This document shows positions 1-13,840 of a stretch of DNA of 64,000 nucleotides, piece by piece. The stretch spans positions 7,192,001 through 7,256,000 of the forward strand of contig NZ_CP088022.1 of NCBI RefSeq assembly GCF_013373795.3, written 5' to 3'. Position 1 is the first letter of the stretch. Every line of letters begins with the position of its first letter. The notes beneath the pieces were generated by a model. The model was not told the DNA's origin and searched no databases. It saw nothing but the letters and a program-made list of their open reading frames with translations. Origin of the DNA: Bradyrhizobium quebecense (lineage in GTDB: Bacteria; Pseudomonadota; Alphaproteobacteria; Rhizobiales; Xanthobacteraceae). The position numbers and the translations under genes were made by a program.

Positions 1-1
1 C

Positions 2-1009
2 GAGACCGTCGAGACCAAGAATATCGTGATCGCCACCGGCTCCGACATCGCGCGGTTGAAGGGCATCGACATCGACGAGAAGCGCATCGTGTCGTCGACC
101 GGCGCGCTGTCGCTGGAGAAGGTGCCGTCAAGCCTGCTGATCGTCGGCGCCGGCGTGATCGGGCTCGAGCTCGGCTCGGTTTGGCATCGTCTCGGTGCCA
201 AGGTCACCGTGGTGGAATTCCTCGACCGCATCCTGCCCGGCATGGATGGCGAGGTGGCGAAGCAATTCCAGCGCATCCTGGAAAAGCAGGGCTTTGCCTT
301 CAGGCTCGGCGCCAAGGTCACCGCGGTCGACACCTCGGGCAAGACGCTCCAGGTCAAGGTCGAGCCGGCCGCGGGTGGTGCTGCGGAAACCATCGAAGCC
401 GACGTGGTGCTGGTGTGCATCGGCCGCGTGCCCTACACCGAGGGCCTCGGGCTGAAGGAAGCCGGCGTTGCGCTCGACAATCGTGGCCGCGTCGAAATCG
501 ACACGCACTTCTCGACCAATGTGAAGGGCATCTACGCGATCGGCGATGTCGTGGCCGGGCCGATGCTGGCGCACAAGGCGGAAGACGAGGGCGTTGCCTG
601 CGCGGAGATCATCGCGGGCCAGGCCGGCCATGTGAACTACGACGTCATTCCAGGTGTTGTGTATACCACGCCGGAGGTGTCGTCGGTCGGCAAGACCGAG
701 GAAGATCTCAAGCAAGCCGGCTTCGCTTATACCGTCGGCAAATTCCCGTTCACCGCGAACGGCCGCTCCAAGGTCAACCAGACCACCGACGGTTTCGTGA
801 AGGTTCTCGCAGATGCGAAGACCGATCGGGTGCTCGGCGTGCACATTGTCGGCCGGGAAGCCGGCGAAATGATCCACGAAGCCTGCGTCCTGATGGAATT
901 CGGCGGCTCGGCCGAGGATCTGGCGCGCACCTGCCACGCACATCCGACCCGTTCCGAAGCGATCAAGGAAGCCGCGCTTGCGGTGGGCAAGCGCGCCATC
1001 CATATGTGA
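2..1009 (+). CDS. lpdA: Dihydrolipoyl dehydrogenase, 5' truncated by window edge
   Basis: This is the E3 flavoprotein of 2-oxo-acid dehydrogenase complexes. It reoxidises dihydrolipoamide with NAD+. The reading frame is open from base 2, so the N-terminal FAD-binding part with the redox disulfide lies outside the window. Visible are the NAD-binding Rossmann motif ([13 protein letters not shown]), the GRVPYTEGL segment, the second FAD motif ([16 protein letters not shown]) and the C-terminal dimer interface with the catalytic histidine-glutamate pair ([13 protein letters not shown]). In related genomes this gene closes the sucAB/odh operon, which would lie just outside. The family call is secure; lpdA is preferred over other E3 paralogues by similarity only. 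Confidence 0.93.
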   Translation, partial: ETVETKNIVIATGSDIARLKGIDIDEKRIVSSTGALSLEKVPSSLLIVGAGVIGLELGSVWHRLGAKVTVVEFLDRILPGMDGEVAKQFQRILEKQGFAFRLGAKVTAVDTSGKTLQVKVEPAAGGAAETIEADVVLVCIGRVPYTEGLGLKEAGVALDNRGRVEIDTHFSTNVKGIYAIGDVVAGPMLAHKAEDEGVACAEIIAGQAGHVNYDVIPGVVYTTPEVSSVGKTEEDLKQAGFAYTVGKFPFTANGRSKVNQTTDGFVKVLADAKTDRVLGVHIVGREAGEMIHEACVLMEFGGSAEDLARTCHAHPTRSEAIKEAALAVGKRAIHM

Positions 1010-1047
1010 TCGAACATCCCGGCGCGAGCCGGGTAGAGATCATAGTG

Positions 1048-1587
1048 ATGTTGCGCCGCCTGCTTCAGCCGTTCTGGGTCCTGCTTGCGATCATCTTCCT
1101 GATCGAGGCTTGGCTATGGGATCACGTCGAGCCGATCGTGGCCCGGGTGGTGGCGTGGATCCCGCTGCGCGCGCTCAAGCAATGGCTTGCCGACCGGGTC
1201 GATTCGCTGTCGCCGGCGATGACGCTGATCGTCTTCGTCGTGCCGCTGATCCCGCTGTTTCCGCTCAAGCTGGTCGGACTCTGGCTCCTGGCGAACCAAT
1301 ACTGGTTCAGCGCGGTCTCGCTGATCCTGTTCGCCAAGATCGTCGGCGTCGGCGTCACCGCTTTCCTGTTCGACGTGACGCGATCGAAACTGCTGGAGAT
1401 GCCCTGGTTCGAGGCGCTCTATAATTTCGTGATGGCGCTGCGCGCCAAGGCCACAGAGCTGGTCGAGCCGGTCAAGCGGCGTATCCTCGAGATGATCAGT
1501 GGCGACGGTGACGGCTGGACCGCGCGCACGCTGCGCCTGATCGCGCGCTTCCGAAAAAGCGTTCACCAGACCAGCAAGGTGCTCTAG
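1048..1587 (+). CDS. Hypothetical inner-membrane protein
   Basis: The product is 179 residues of unknown function. The N-terminus (MLRRLLQPFWVLLAIIFLIE) forms one hydrophobic helix. A hydrophobic centre at about residues 55-110 (MTLIVFVVPLIPLFPLKLVG, then another helix) makes two or three more, and the C-terminal 60 residues are basic and soluble. It starts 38 bases after lpdA and is probably co-transcribed. A GTG three bases upstream is an alternative start, and the Shine-Dalgarno sequence is weak. I do not recognise a named family; many alphaproteobacteria carry a similar uncharacterised membrane protein here. Confidence 0.72.
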   Translation: MLRRLLQPFWVLLAIIFLIEAWLWDHVEPIVARVVAWIPLRALKQWLADRVDSLSPAMTLIVFVVPLIPLFPLKLVGLWLLANQYWFSAVSLILFAKIVGVGVTAFLFDVTRSKLLEMPWFEALYNFVMALRAKATELVEPVKRRILEMISGDGDGWTARTLRLIARFRKSVHQTSKVL

Positions 1588-1646
1588 GCAACGCTGTCGC
1601 TCCCGTCATCCTGACAGGATGTGAAGCTTTGTCCTCTTCCACTGTT

Positions 1647-1746
1647 GTCGTCGCCCGGCTCGACCGGGCGACCCAGTACGCCGCGGCCTGTCGGCTCAAG
1701 CCCGACCGCCTCTGGAATACTGGATCACCCGCATGCGGGTGATGAC
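1647..1746. repeat. Two-hairpin palindromic intergenic element
   Basis: The element has two short hairpins, one around CGCCCGG/CCGGGCG at the left and one around CACCCGC/GCGGGTG at the right. The two ends are also imperfect inverted copies of each other (gtcgtcgcccgg against the reverse complement of gcgggtgatgac), so the whole 100 bases can fold back. A copy with the same plan lies at 11666-11755. It fills the gap between two convergent genes. The layout is REP/BIME-like. Confidence 0.6.
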
Positions 1747-1817
1747 ACTGAGCAAGCTGAGCAGGCCAATTCCGTGACCCTGGCAGGGTGACGGAGATGA
1801 AGCGGAGCCCCGCCGCT

Positions 1818-2408
1818 TCAATGCAAGGGCAGCAGATGCGGCTGGAACAGGCCGAACAAGGTCATCACGACGCCGGCGAGCGTCACCAGGCCGGACACCC
1901 AGGCCAACGCGGCGATGCCGGTGATGATGGTCGCGGACGCCAGCACGATGGCGATCTGGAAGGCGGCAGAGGCAAGCTCGAAGTGATGATATTTCGCGGT
2001 GGCCTCGTCGCGCTCATGCTCGGCGTGCTTGGCGCGTTCGGAGAGTTGCTCTGACCCCTCGCCGGTCTCCGGCTCCGAGCGGTAGCGTGCCGCGGTCTTC
2101 TGCCAGTCGTCGATCTGCTTCTGCAGCGCGGCCTTGGCCGCCTCGTCGGCGGTGGTCGCAAGATTGAGCTTGCCCTGTTCGGCCGCGGTCTGCACCGCGG
2201 TGCGGCGGATGCTCTTGGCCTGGAAGAAGGCCCAGAGGTTGGAGGCTTCGACGTTCTTGCTGATCGATTCGGTCTGGGCTCCCTTGCCGAGCGTTTCCGA
2301 CAGCGCCAGGCAGAGCGCGATCACGGCGATCAGGAGGGCGATCTTCTTGTTTTCGCCCGACGCATGCTCGGCATGCTCCGCTTGCTCCATACTTTCATGT
2401 GCGCTCAT
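1818..2408 (-). CDS. DUF4337-type membrane protein
   Basis: The product is 196 residues. It opens with an acidic, histidine-containing stretch (MSAHESMEQAEHAEHA), then a transmembrane helix (IALLIAVIALCLALSE) and a long charged central segment likely to be helical or coiled (residues about 65-140). Two closely spaced hydrophobic helices follow at the C-terminus. This order, with the KNVEASNLWAFFQAKSIR segment after the first helix, matches DUF4337 as I remember it. The function is unknown. I chose the ATG at 2408 because GGGGGAATC precedes it; a longer frame to 2465 adds residues with no family likeness. Confidence 0.7.
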   Translation of the reverse strand: MSAHESMEQAEHAEHASGENKKIALLIAVIALCLALSETLGKGAQTESISKNVEASNLWAFFQAKSIRRTAVQTAAEQGKLNLATTADEAAKAALQKQIDDWQKTAARYRSEPETGEGSEQLSERAKHAEHERDEATAKYHHFELASAAFQIAIVLASATIITGIAALAWVSGLVTLAGVVMTLFGLFQPHLLPLH

Positions 2409-2567
2409 GATTCCCCCATCCGGATGAGACCGCGCCACGATTGCTGAATGCGGCGCACAAGGCAAGTGCCGAGCGATTTGTGGCAGCCGTATGAATATGA
2501 ACGGCGCAAGATGAAACGGCGCATCGGTGCCGGCCCGGCGCCGTATTTTGAACTCAGGTCCGGGCGC

Positions 2568-3539
<972 letters not shown>

Positions 3540-3664
3540 GTCTTGAGCGGGCACGTCCTTAAGGGCTATTGGCGCTGCTAATCTCCTGATTATATCGCAC
3601 TGCCTTCGTTTACCGTTCGCTAAGACCGCGCAGCGGTGCTAGCCCGGCTCAAAGCTCTGATTCA

Positions 3665-5875
3665 ATGGACCACACCACACGCCCCAGCCCAGCTCCCGCA
3701 TCGACGACCCGCGTCGTCGACGTGCTGGTGCCTGTCGCGCTGAACCAGACCTATTCCTACCGCGTGCCGCGCGGCATGGAGCTTGCGCCCGGCGATGTGA
3801 TCTGTGTTCCGCTCGGGCCGCGCGAGGTCGTCGCGGTGGTGTGGGCCGAGAATGCCAAGCCGGATCCGCGGCTGCACAACCGGCTCAAGGACGTCAGCGA
3901 GAAGCTTGATGTTCCGCCGCTCAGGGCCGAGTTGCGCCAGCTCGTCGACTGGGTCTCCACTTACACTTTGTCGGCGCGCGGCATGGTGCTGCGGATGACG
4001 CTGCGGATGGGCGAGAACCTTGGGCCGGAGCGGACGCGGCTCGGGGTGCGCCTCGTGGGCGAGCCGCCACGGCGCCTGACACCGGCGCGCCGGCGGCTGA
4101 TCGAGGTGCTGTCGGATGGCTTGCTGCATGGCAAATCCGAGGCGGCGCGGGAGGCCGGCGTCAGCTCGGGCGTGGTCGACGGCCTGGTCGACGAGGGCAC
4201 GCTGACGGTCGAGGCGATGCCGCCGCCTGCACCGCCACCCATTCCCGATCCCTCGTATGCGCAGCCGGATTTCTCGCGCGAGCAGCGCAGCGCGGTCGAT
4301 GTGATGCGGACGCTGGCGGCGAGCGGCAGCTTTCACGTCGCACTGCTCGACGGCGTCACCGGTTCCGGCAAGACCGAGGTCTATTTCGAGGCGATCGCGG
4401 AGAATATCCGCCGCGGCAAGCAGACCCTGATCCTGATGCCCGAAATCGCGCTGACCGGCCAGTTCCTCGACCGTTTCGCGCAGCGCTTCGGTGTGCGGCC
4501 GCTGGAATGGCATTCGGAGCTCACGCCGCGCACGCGGGCGCGAAACTGGGCGGCGATCTCCGAGGGCAAGGCGCCGGTCGTGGTCGGCGCCCGCTCCGCG
4601 CTGTTCCTGCCTTACGCCGATCTCGGTCTCATCATCGTCGATGAGGAGCATGACCAGGCCTACAAGCAGGACGAGGGCGCACATTATCACGCGCGCGACA
4701 TGGCGGTGGTCCGCGCCCATATCGCCAGGATCCCGATCTTGCTGGCGTCGGCGACGCCCTCGGTGGAGAGCGAAGTCAACGCGCGCAAGGGGCGCTACCA
4801 GCGCGTCGCGTTGCCGTCGCGGTTCGGCGGCCAGCACATGCCGCACATCGAGGCGATCGACATGCGCCGCGCACCGCCGCCGCGCGGGCGCTTCATTTCG
4901 CCTGTTCTGGCCGAGCAAATTCGCCATGCGATCGAGCGCCGCGAGCAGGCGCTGCTGTTCCTCAACCGTCGTGGCTATGCGCCGCTGACGCTCTGCCGTG
5001 CCTGCGGCCACCGCTTCGCCTGCACGATCTGCGACGCATGGCTGGTCGATCATCGCTTCCGGCAGCGGCTGGTCTGCCATCACTGCGGCTTCTCGATGCC
5101 GCGTCCGAACATCTGCCCGCATTGTGCGGCCGAGGAATCGCTGGCCGCCGTCGGTCCCGGCGTCGAGCGCCTGCAGGAGGAGGCCGCTCACATTTTTCCC
5201 GAGGCCCGCACCATGGTGCTTTCGAGCGATCTCATCACCTCGATCGAGACCATGCGCAGCGAGCTCAACGAGATCGCCGAGGGCCGCGTCGACATCATCA
5301 TCGGCACCCAGCTGGTGGCCAAGGGGCACAACTTCCCGCGGCTCAATCTGGTCGGGGTCATCGATGCCGATCTCGGCTTGAGCAACGGCGATCCGCGCGC
5401 CGCCGAGCGGACGTTCCAGTTGCTGAACCAGGTGGTCGGCCGTGCCGGCCGCGAGCAGGGCCGTGGCGTCGGCTATCTGCAGACCCACCAGCCGGAACAT
5501 CCGGTCATCAAGGCCTTGATCGCGAACGATCGCGAGGCGTTCTACGCCAGCGAGATCGATATCCGCGAGCGCACCGGCTATCCGCCGTTCGGCCGGCTGG
5601 CGAGCCTGATCGTCTCCGCCGGCGACCGACCGACAGCAGAAGGATTTGCCCGCAAGCTCGCCGCGATGGCGCCGCTCGACGAGCGGATCCAGGTGCTCGG
5701 CCCCGCCGAGGCCCCGCTTGCCGTCATCAAGGGCCGCTACCGCTTCCGCCTGCTGGTGAAGTCGCTGCGCAATGTCGACCTGTCGCAATATCTGCGCGAA
5801 TGGCTCGAGGCCGGTCCGAAGACCAAGGGCAATCTGAAGCTCGAGGTCGACGTCGATCCGCAGAGTTTCTTGTAG
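3665..5875 (+). CDS. priA: Primosomal protein N' (replication restart helicase PriA)
   Basis: PriA recognises stalled or repaired forks and reloads the replisome. The 736-residue product has the N-terminal 3'-DNA-binding domain (about 15-115, beginning VDVLVPVALNQTYSYRVP), a winged-helix region and a superfamily 2 helicase core. Walker A is GVTGSGKTEVYFEA, the DEAH-like box is VDEEHDQAYKQDEG and motif III is LASATPS. The cysteine-rich zinc insertion (CRACGHRFACTICDAWLV, then HHCGFSMPRPNICPHC) is intact, as is motif VI (QVVGRAGREQGRG). Length and domain order are normal. It is divergent from xerC and ends at a bidirectional terminator. Confidence 0.95.
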   Translation: MDHTTRPSPAPASTTRVVDVLVPVALNQTYSYRVPRGMELAPGDVICVPLGPREVVAVVWAENAKPDPRLHNRLKDVSEKLDVPPLRAELRQLVDWVSTYTLSARGMVLRMTLRMGENLGPERTRLGVRLVGEPPRRLTPARRRLIEVLSDGLLHGKSEAAREAGVSSGVVDGLVDEGTLTVEAMPPPAPPPIPDPSYAQPDFSREQRSAVDVMRTLAASGSFHVALLDGVTGSGKTEVYFEAIAENIRRGKQTLILMPEIALTGQFLDRFAQRFGVRPLEWHSELTPRTRARNWAAISEGKAPVVVGARSALFLPYADLGLIIVDEEHDQAYKQDEGAHYHARDMAVVRAHIARIPILLASATPSVESEVNARKGRYQRVALPSRFGGQHMPHIEAIDMRRAPPPRGRFISPVLAEQIRHAIERREQALLFLNRRGYAPLTLCRACGHRFACTICDAWLVDHRFRQRLVCHHCGFSMPRPNICPHCAAEESLAAVGPGVERLQEEAAHIFPEARTMVLSSDLITSIETMRSELNEIAEGRVDIIIGTQLVAKGHNFPRLNLVGVIDADLGLSNGDPRAAERTFQLLNQVVGRAGREQGRGVGYLQTHQPEHPVIKALIANDREAFYASEIDIRERTGYPPFGRLASLIVSAGDRPTAEGFARKLAAMAPLDERIQVLGPAEAPLAVIKGRYRFRLLVKSLRNVDLSQYLREWLEAGPKTKGNLKLEVDVDPQSFL

Positions 5876-5889
5876 GGATGCCTGTAAAG

Positions 5890-5925
5890 AAAAAGCCTGC
5901 CGTCATTCGCGACGGCAGGCCTTTT
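5890..5925. terminator. Bidirectional intrinsic terminator
   Basis: A 13-base arm AAAGCCTGCCGTC pairs with GACGGCAGGCCTTT across a six-base loop. A-rich sequence lies on the left and a T-run on the right, so it can terminate priA on the plus strand. Transcription arriving from the convergent gene at 5978-6469 meets a U-run as well. Confidence 0.85.
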
Positions 5926-5977
5926 GGCGCGAGGCAGGCCTCGCGGCCGTTACGCAACGCAACGCTTACTGAAGCGC

Positions 5978-6469
5978 TTACGAGACGACCTCGGCGGTGA
6001 CGCGGCCGACGCCGGCACCGGTCAGGCCGATGGCGCGGGCTGCGCCGGTCGAGAGGTCGAGCACGCGGCCGCGGATGAACGGGCCACGATCGTTGACGGT
6101 GACGACGACGCTGCGGCCCCCGTGGGTGACGCGGAGCCTGGTGCCGAACGGCAGCGAGCGGTGGGCGGCGGTCATGGCGTTCTGGTTGAAGCGCTGGCCG
6201 GAAGCGGTGCGGCTGCCCGACTCATTGCCGTAGAAGGAGGCCATCCCCGAGAACGTGTGGCCGCCGGAGGGCTGGATCGATGCATTGGCGTCGCGCCAGG
6301 ACGAACCTTCAGCGCGGGCCTGGTGATGATGGTGGTGGCGATGATGGTGGTGCCTGGACTTCGCGGACGCCTCCGTCACGCTGCCCCCGACCAGGATAGT
6401 TGCGGCGACAAACGCGAGCGCCGTACGCGAGCGGGTTATATTGCCCGCCGCCTTCTTGATATTCAGCAT
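5978..6469 (-). CDS. RlpA-family double-psi beta-barrel lipoprotein-like protein
   Basis: The 163-residue exported protein is related to septal ring lytic transglycosylase RlpA. An N-terminal signal sequence (TALAFVAATILVGGS) is followed by a histidine-rich run (residues about 39-49, nine histidines). The RlpA/DPBB domain occupies residues 70-163, with the characteristic ASFYG, ASGQRFNQNAMTAAHRSLPF and VNDRGPFIRGRVLDLS segments. There is no SPOR domain and no clear lipobox cysteine, so it is a minimal RlpA-like protein. Peptidoglycan cleavage is inferred from the family only. It converges on priA. Confidence 0.85.
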   Translation of the reverse strand: MLNIKKAAGNITRSRTALAFVAATILVGGSVTEASAKSRHHHHRHHHHHQARAEGSSWRDANASIQPSGGHTFSGMASFYGNESGSRTASGQRFNQNAMTAAHRSLPFGTRLRVTHGGRSVVVTVNDRGPFIRGRVLDLSTGAARAIGLTGAGVGRVTAEVVS

Positions 6470-7099
6470 TGATAAGACCCTCAGACAGTATTGCCACTAA
6501 CGCGGCAAGTGGAACCCCCGTCCCTTCGTTGACCAAAGCCGTTTGGTTTCGCAATGAGGCACGAATTGGGCAGTAATTCCCGATTGTCTCGGGCTGAAAT
6601 ATCTTGTTACCGCTTTGGGGTATTCAATCGAGGTTCCGTAACCTTGGCCTTTAACGAATTTTTAATCAATAATATACTTTCGAATACTGATTAGTGGGCC
6701 GGCGGTAAGTTTTCGGTAAGTAATCGCCAAATGAAACGGCGGCCCGTTTTGGGTTCCCTGCGCACTCGGCCATGGGCCCCATGCAGATTTCGATGGAACA
6801 AATCCGCGCGGTGCGAATCGGGGGCCGCGCGCTGAATTTCCGCGCGCCGATTTTTTCTCATTCGAGCGCCGGCTGCGGTCGCCAAAAACCGCATGCGACA
6901 AGGCGGCTCGCACGATGCCGTCATGTTGCACCTGCGCGATTGCTATGTTAGCAAAGCCGCGATTTTAACGATCCCGGCATGTCCTGTGCCGGTCGAAAAT
7001 CGAAGTCCCGCTTGAATTCCAAGGGCTTGGATCGCTAGGCGCTGCTTTGGTGGCGACGGTTTTTCCCTTGCGAATTTGACAGCAAAAAAGAGCGAGCTC
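6470..7099. other. Long intergenic region upstream of the ATP synthase operon
   Basis: I find no convincing gene in these 630 bases. An AT-rich trough (about 6640-6700) contrasts with the GC-rich flanks, and the 8-mer CGGTAAGT is repeated directly at 6703 and 6714. The region must hold the promoters of the divergent rlpA-like gene and of atpH, but I could not place a -35/-10 pair with confidence. Confidence 0.5.
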
Positions 7100-9206
<2,107 letters not shown>

Positions 9207-9225
9207 AAGACCTTCGCACAAGGGC

Positions 9226-9250
9226 ATCGCCCGGCCGTTGGCCGGGCGAT
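9226..9250. repeat. Perfect hairpin in the atpA-atpG gap
   Basis: ATCGCCCGGCC pairs with GGCCGGGCGAT across a three-base GTT loop. There is no T-run, so it is unlikely to terminate. It resembles a single arm of the two-hairpin elements at 1647 and 11666 and could stabilise or process the operon mRNA. Confidence 0.65.
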
Positions 9251-9308
9251 AGGAACAGAGAGGCTTGCGATCTGACCGTTGCGGTCGGATTGCCGGGGTG
9301 GACGAAGA

Positions 9309-10187
9309 ATGGCGTCACTGAAAGACATGCGGGTCCGCATCGCCTCGACCAAGGCGACGCAGAAGATCACCAAGGCCATGCAGATGGTCGCAGCCTCGAA
9401 GCTGCGCCGCGCGCAGAACGCCGCCGAGGCGGCGCGGCCCTATGCCACCAAGATGGATGCGGTGATTTCCAACATCGCCGCCGCGGCCAACGGCTCGCCC
9501 GGCGCGCCGGCGCTGCTGGCGGGCACCGGCAATGACCAGGTGCACCTGCTTCTGGTCTGCACCGGCGAGCGCGGCCTGTCCGGCGCTTTCAACTCCGCCA
9601 TCGTGCGTCTGGCGCGCGAGCGGGCGAACGCGCTGCTCGCGCAAGGCAAGGAAGTCAAATTCTTCTGCGTCGGCCGCAAGGGCTACGAACAGCTGCGGCG
9701 GACGTTCGAGAAGCGGATTGTCGAGCACCTCGACCTGCGTTCGGTGCGGCAGATCGGCTTCGTCAACGCCGAGGACATCGCCAACAAAGTGTTGGCACGG
9801 TTCGAGGCCGGCGAATTCGATGTCTGCACGCTGTTCTATTCGCGCTTCCAGTCGGTGATCGCGCAGATCCCGACCGCGCAGCAGATCATCCCGCTCGAGG
9901 TGGCTGCACCCGCGGCCAGCGTGGCTCCCGCGACCTCGTACGAATACGAGCCGGAAGAGGACCAGATTCTCGGCAGCCTGCTGCCGCGCAACCTTGCGGT
10001 GCAGGTCTTCCGTGCGCTGCTGGAGAACAACGCCTCGTTCTACGGCGCGCAGATGAGCGCGATGGACAGCGCGACGCGCAACGCCGGCGAGATGATCCGT
10101 AAGCAAACCCTGATTTACAACCGAACCCGTCAGGCCCAGATCACGAAGGAGCTGATCGAGATCATCTCCGGCGCTGAGGCGGTCTAA
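9309..10187 (+). CDS. atpG: ATP synthase subunit gamma
   Basis: This is the central rotor stalk of F1. The 292-residue product begins [20 protein letters not shown] and ends with the matching C-terminal helix ([21 protein letters not shown]); together these form the antiparallel coiled coil. The [13 protein letters not shown] segment is also typical. I chose the ATG at 9309 because the conserved N-terminus begins there; an upstream in-frame start at 9279 adds non-conserved residues. It is third in the atp operon. Confidence 0.96.
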   Translation: MASLKDMRVRIASTKATQKITKAMQMVAASKLRRAQNAAEAARPYATKMDAVISNIAAAANGSPGAPALLAGTGNDQVHLLLVCTGERGLSGAFNSAIVRLARERANALLAQGKEVKFFCVGRKGYEQLRRTFEKRIVEHLDLRSVRQIGFVNAEDIANKVLARFEAGEFDVCTLFYSRFQSVIAQIPTAQQIIPLEVAAPAASVAPATSYEYEPEEDQILGSLLPRNLAVQVFRALLENNASFYGAQMSAMDSATRNAGEMIRKQTLIYNRTRQAQITKELIEIISGAEAV

Positions 10188-10210
10188 GGCAGATTTTCGA
10201 AGGAGAATAG

Positions 10211-11656
<1,446 letters not shown>

Positions 11657-11665
11657 GCTTTGGGG

Positions 11666-11755
11666 TGTCGTCATCGCCGGACGTGATCCGGCGATCCATC
11701 GAACGAGAAGTATTTTGACTGATGGACCCGCGGGTCGAGCCCGCGGGTGATAGCG
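11666..11755. repeat. Two-hairpin palindromic element between atpD and atpC
   Basis: It has the same plan as 1647-1746. A left hairpin (TCGCCGGA/TCCGGCGA) is joined to a right hairpin (ACCCGCGGG/CCCGCGGGT), and the outer ends are inverted copies of each other. Here it lies inside an operon, only about 18 bases before the atpC start. Confidence 0.6.
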
Positions 11756-11772
11756 CAAAGAACGGAAAGACC

Positions 11773-12180
11773 ATGGCCACCTTCCACTTCGATCTCGTCT
11801 CTCCCGAAAAGCTCGCCTTCTCCGGCGAGGTGGATCAGGTTGACGTCCCCGGTGTGGAGGGTGATTTCGGTGTGCTCGCCGGACACGCTCCGGTCGTCGC
11901 CACGATTCGTCCGGGCATCCTGACGATCACGACCGCGGGCAAGCGCGAGAAGGTGATCGTGCTCGGCGGCCTCGCCGAGGTGTCGGACAAGGGCCTCACT
12001 GTGCTCGCCGACGTCGCCACCACGATTGCGGATCTCGATCGCGCGAAGTTCGCCGAGACGATCAACGAAATGCAGGAGAAGCTCTCCGAGAAGGAAGGCT
12101 CCGAACTCGACCACGAGATCGAGCGGCTCGATCACTTCAAGAGCATCCAGCACGAGCTCAACGCGACGGCTATGCACTAA
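11773..12180 (+). CDS. atpC: ATP synthase subunit epsilon
   Basis: This is the rotor-tip subunit that inhibits ATP hydrolysis and couples gamma to the c-ring. The 135-residue product begins [20 protein letters not shown], with the [14 protein letters not shown] loop of the epsilon beta-sandwich and a charged helical C-terminus ([20 protein letters not shown]). I chose the ATG at 11773; an upstream in-frame ATG at 11722 would translate part of the palindromic repeat. It is last in the atp operon. Confidence 0.94.
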   Translation: MATFHFDLVSPEKLAFSGEVDQVDVPGVEGDFGVLAGHAPVVATIRPGILTITTAGKREKVIVLGGLAEVSDKGLTVLADVATTIADLDRAKFAETINEMQEKLSEKEGSELDHEIERLDHFKSIQHELNATAMH

Positions 12181-12208
12181 GGCGCGATTGCCGACCAGCG
12201 ATCGCGCC
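12181..12208 (+). terminator. Possible terminator stem after atpC
   Basis: GGCGCGAT and ATCGCGCC form an eight-pair stem with a 12-base loop directly after the atpC stop. No T-run follows, so Rho-independent termination is uncertain. Confidence 0.4.
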
Positions 12209-12312
12209 ATAGCGTCGAGTGAGCCGGCTCTCTTTGTGAAATCGCTCACACTTTTCCAGTCATCGTCTGCCAAGACTCGAAGCATTCAACGCTCGCCGTA
12301 CGCCGGCGGGCG

Positions 12313-12750
12313 GTGGATTGTTGTCGCGCCCGGAAGCGTGTGACGGCAGGAGTGCGGTTGCGGTTGCGGTTGCGGTCGGGACGGCGTGCCGCGCTGCGCG
12401 CCGGCTACCCTCATGCCGCGCGAGAAATCCTGCTGCGCGATCTGCATCGCGCCTCGCTCACGCCGGCCGCGGTCGCCACCGAGCTCGGCATTTCGCTCCG
12501 GCAATTGCATGCGCTGTTCGAGCCGACCGGCCTGTCATTCGCGCGAACGCTGGCGGCAACAAGATCGAAGGAGGCGAGGCGGCTTCTCTCAGCGATGCTG
12601 GAACGCGGCATCGACGAGATCGCCGTTTCATGCGGCTTCTTCTATCGCGTGTTCCGCGCGACCTACGGCATGACGCCGGGCGATGCGCGGCGCCTTCCGC
12701 CGCAGGATCAGCCGGCGAATTCCGCGAACCGGATCGCGACTGCGCGATAG
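12313..12750 (+). pseudogene. AraC-family DNA-binding domain remnant
   Basis: The frame encodes the helix-turn-helix part of an AraC-type regulator without its sensory domain. Recognisable segments are LTPAAVATELGISLRQLHAL, then FARTLAATRSKEARRLL and VFRATYGMTPGDARR. A stretch usually present between the second recognition helix and VFRATYGMTP is shortened. The first 35 residues are arginine-rich low complexity caused by a GCGGTT hexamer repeated about four times at 12354-12377. The 3' end overlaps the convergent Nudix gene by 43 bases. I read it as a degraded fragment, though a tiny DNA-binding protein cannot be excluded. Confidence 0.5.
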
Positions 12751-13208
12751 ACCTCGCGGCGGAACGGCACCACGAGATCGGCGACGCGATCGAGACGCTC
12801 CCAGCGCCATTGATCGAACTCGGCGGGTTGGCCGTTGCGCGGGGTCAATGGATCGATCTCCTCGTCGCGCCCGGTGAAGCGCAGCGCAAACCATTTCTGC
12901 CGCTGGCCCCGGAATTTGGCCAGCCGATGCGATGCCGGCCCGTCATAGGCCGGGAATTCGTAGGTCATCCAGTCGGTCTCGCCGAGATAGTTGGCGTTGA
13001 CCGCCCCGGTCTCTTCCCACAATTCGCGCATCACGGCCTGGCGCGGGTCCTCGCCGTCGTCGATGCCGCCCTGCGGCATCTGCCATTCGAGGCCGGGCAG
13101 CACGATCTCCGGGCCGTCGTTCTTGATCCGGTGGCCGATCAGCACGCGTCCGTCGCCGTTGAACAGCGCGATGCCCACATTGGGGCGATAGGGCTTATCT
13201 GATGACAT
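12708..13208 (-). CDS. rppH: RNA pyrophosphohydrolase-like Nudix hydrolase (copy 1)
   Basis: RppH removes pyrophosphate from 5'-triphosphorylated RNA and so starts mRNA decay. The 166-residue product begins YRPNVGIALFNGDGRVLIG. It has a complete Nudix box (GGIDDGEDPRQAVMRELWEE, then TGA), and the [12 protein letters not shown] and FDQWRWERL segments of RppH. It lies downstream of a second RppH-like gene with a 46-base gap. Which copy is the main decapping enzyme cannot be told from sequence. Confidence 0.85.
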   Translation of the reverse strand: MSSDKPYRPNVGIALFNGDGRVLIGHRIKNDGPEIVLPGLEWQMPQGGIDDGEDPRQAVMRELWEETGAVNANYLGETDWMTYEFPAYDGPASHRLAKFRGQRQKWFALRFTGRDEEIDPLTPRNGQPAEFDQWRWERLDRVADLVVPFRREVYRAVAIRFAEFAG

Positions 13209-13254
13209 CTCGACCGGTGCCGCCGCGCGTTTGTCTGCCCGATCATATGGCCGT

Positions 13255-13758
13255 CTATTTGGCCGCCAGACCGGCGAATTCCTTCACGACGCGCTCATAG
13301 ACCGGACGCTTGAACGGCACAATCAGCTCCGGCAGATTCTTCATCGGCTCCCAGCGCCAGGTGATGAACTCGGCCTTGTGGCCGCCGCCGGGGTGGGCGA
13401 CGTTGATCTCGTTCTCGTCGCCGGTGAAGCGCAATGCGAACCACTTTTGCCGCTGGCCGCGGTAGCGACCCTTCCAGGCGCGGCCTGCGACGGTGCGCGG
13501 GATATCATAGATCAGCCAGTCCGAGACCTCGCCGAGCTTCTCCACCGACTTGACGCTGGTCTCTTCATAGAGCTCGCGCCGTGCGGCCTGAAACGTGTCT
13601 TCGCCGGGATCGACGCCGCCTTGCGGCATCTGCCAGACATGCGCGTCGTCGACATGCTCGATGCCGCCGGCGCGGCGTCCGATGAAGACCAGTCCCGCCG
13701 TATTCAGCAGCATGATGCCGACGCAGGTTCGATAGGGCAGGTCTTCATAACGTGCCAT
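13255..13758 (-). CDS. rppH: RNA pyrophosphohydrolase-like Nudix hydrolase (copy 2)
   Basis: This 167-residue paralogue shares the RppH landmarks [43 protein letters not shown] and FITWRWEPM with its neighbour. Its Nudix box reads RELYEETSV, with serine at the late glycine position, while the metal-binding REL-EE glutamates are kept. The ATG at 13758 ([10 protein letters not shown]) is preferred to an upstream start at 13776. The pair looks like an old tandem duplication. Confidence 0.85.
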   Translation of the reverse strand: MARYEDLPYRTCVGIMLLNTAGLVFIGRRAGGIEHVDDAHVWQMPQGGVDPGEDTFQAARRELYEETSVKSVEKLGEVSDWLIYDIPRTVAGRAWKGRYRGQRQKWFALRFTGDENEINVAHPGGGHKAEFITWRWEPMKNLPELIVPFKRPVYERVVKEFAGLAAK

Positions 13759-13840
13759 GCCGCCGCTACCTCGCACAGTTCCCGGCGCCGCCCGACCCGG
13801 CCCCCCGGCAAGGTCTTAGGTTGCACCAACAGATTGATCT

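Noticed and set aside
3662..5788. 708-residue open frame antisense to priA
   Set aside because: It mirrors the third-codon GC bias of priA, has no recognisable motif and is arginine/alanine/histidine-rich like other shadow frames.
12354..12377. Tandem GCGGTT hexamers as a possible phase-variation tract
   Set aside because: There are only about four copies, and six-base units do not shift frame. They lie in a gene remnant.
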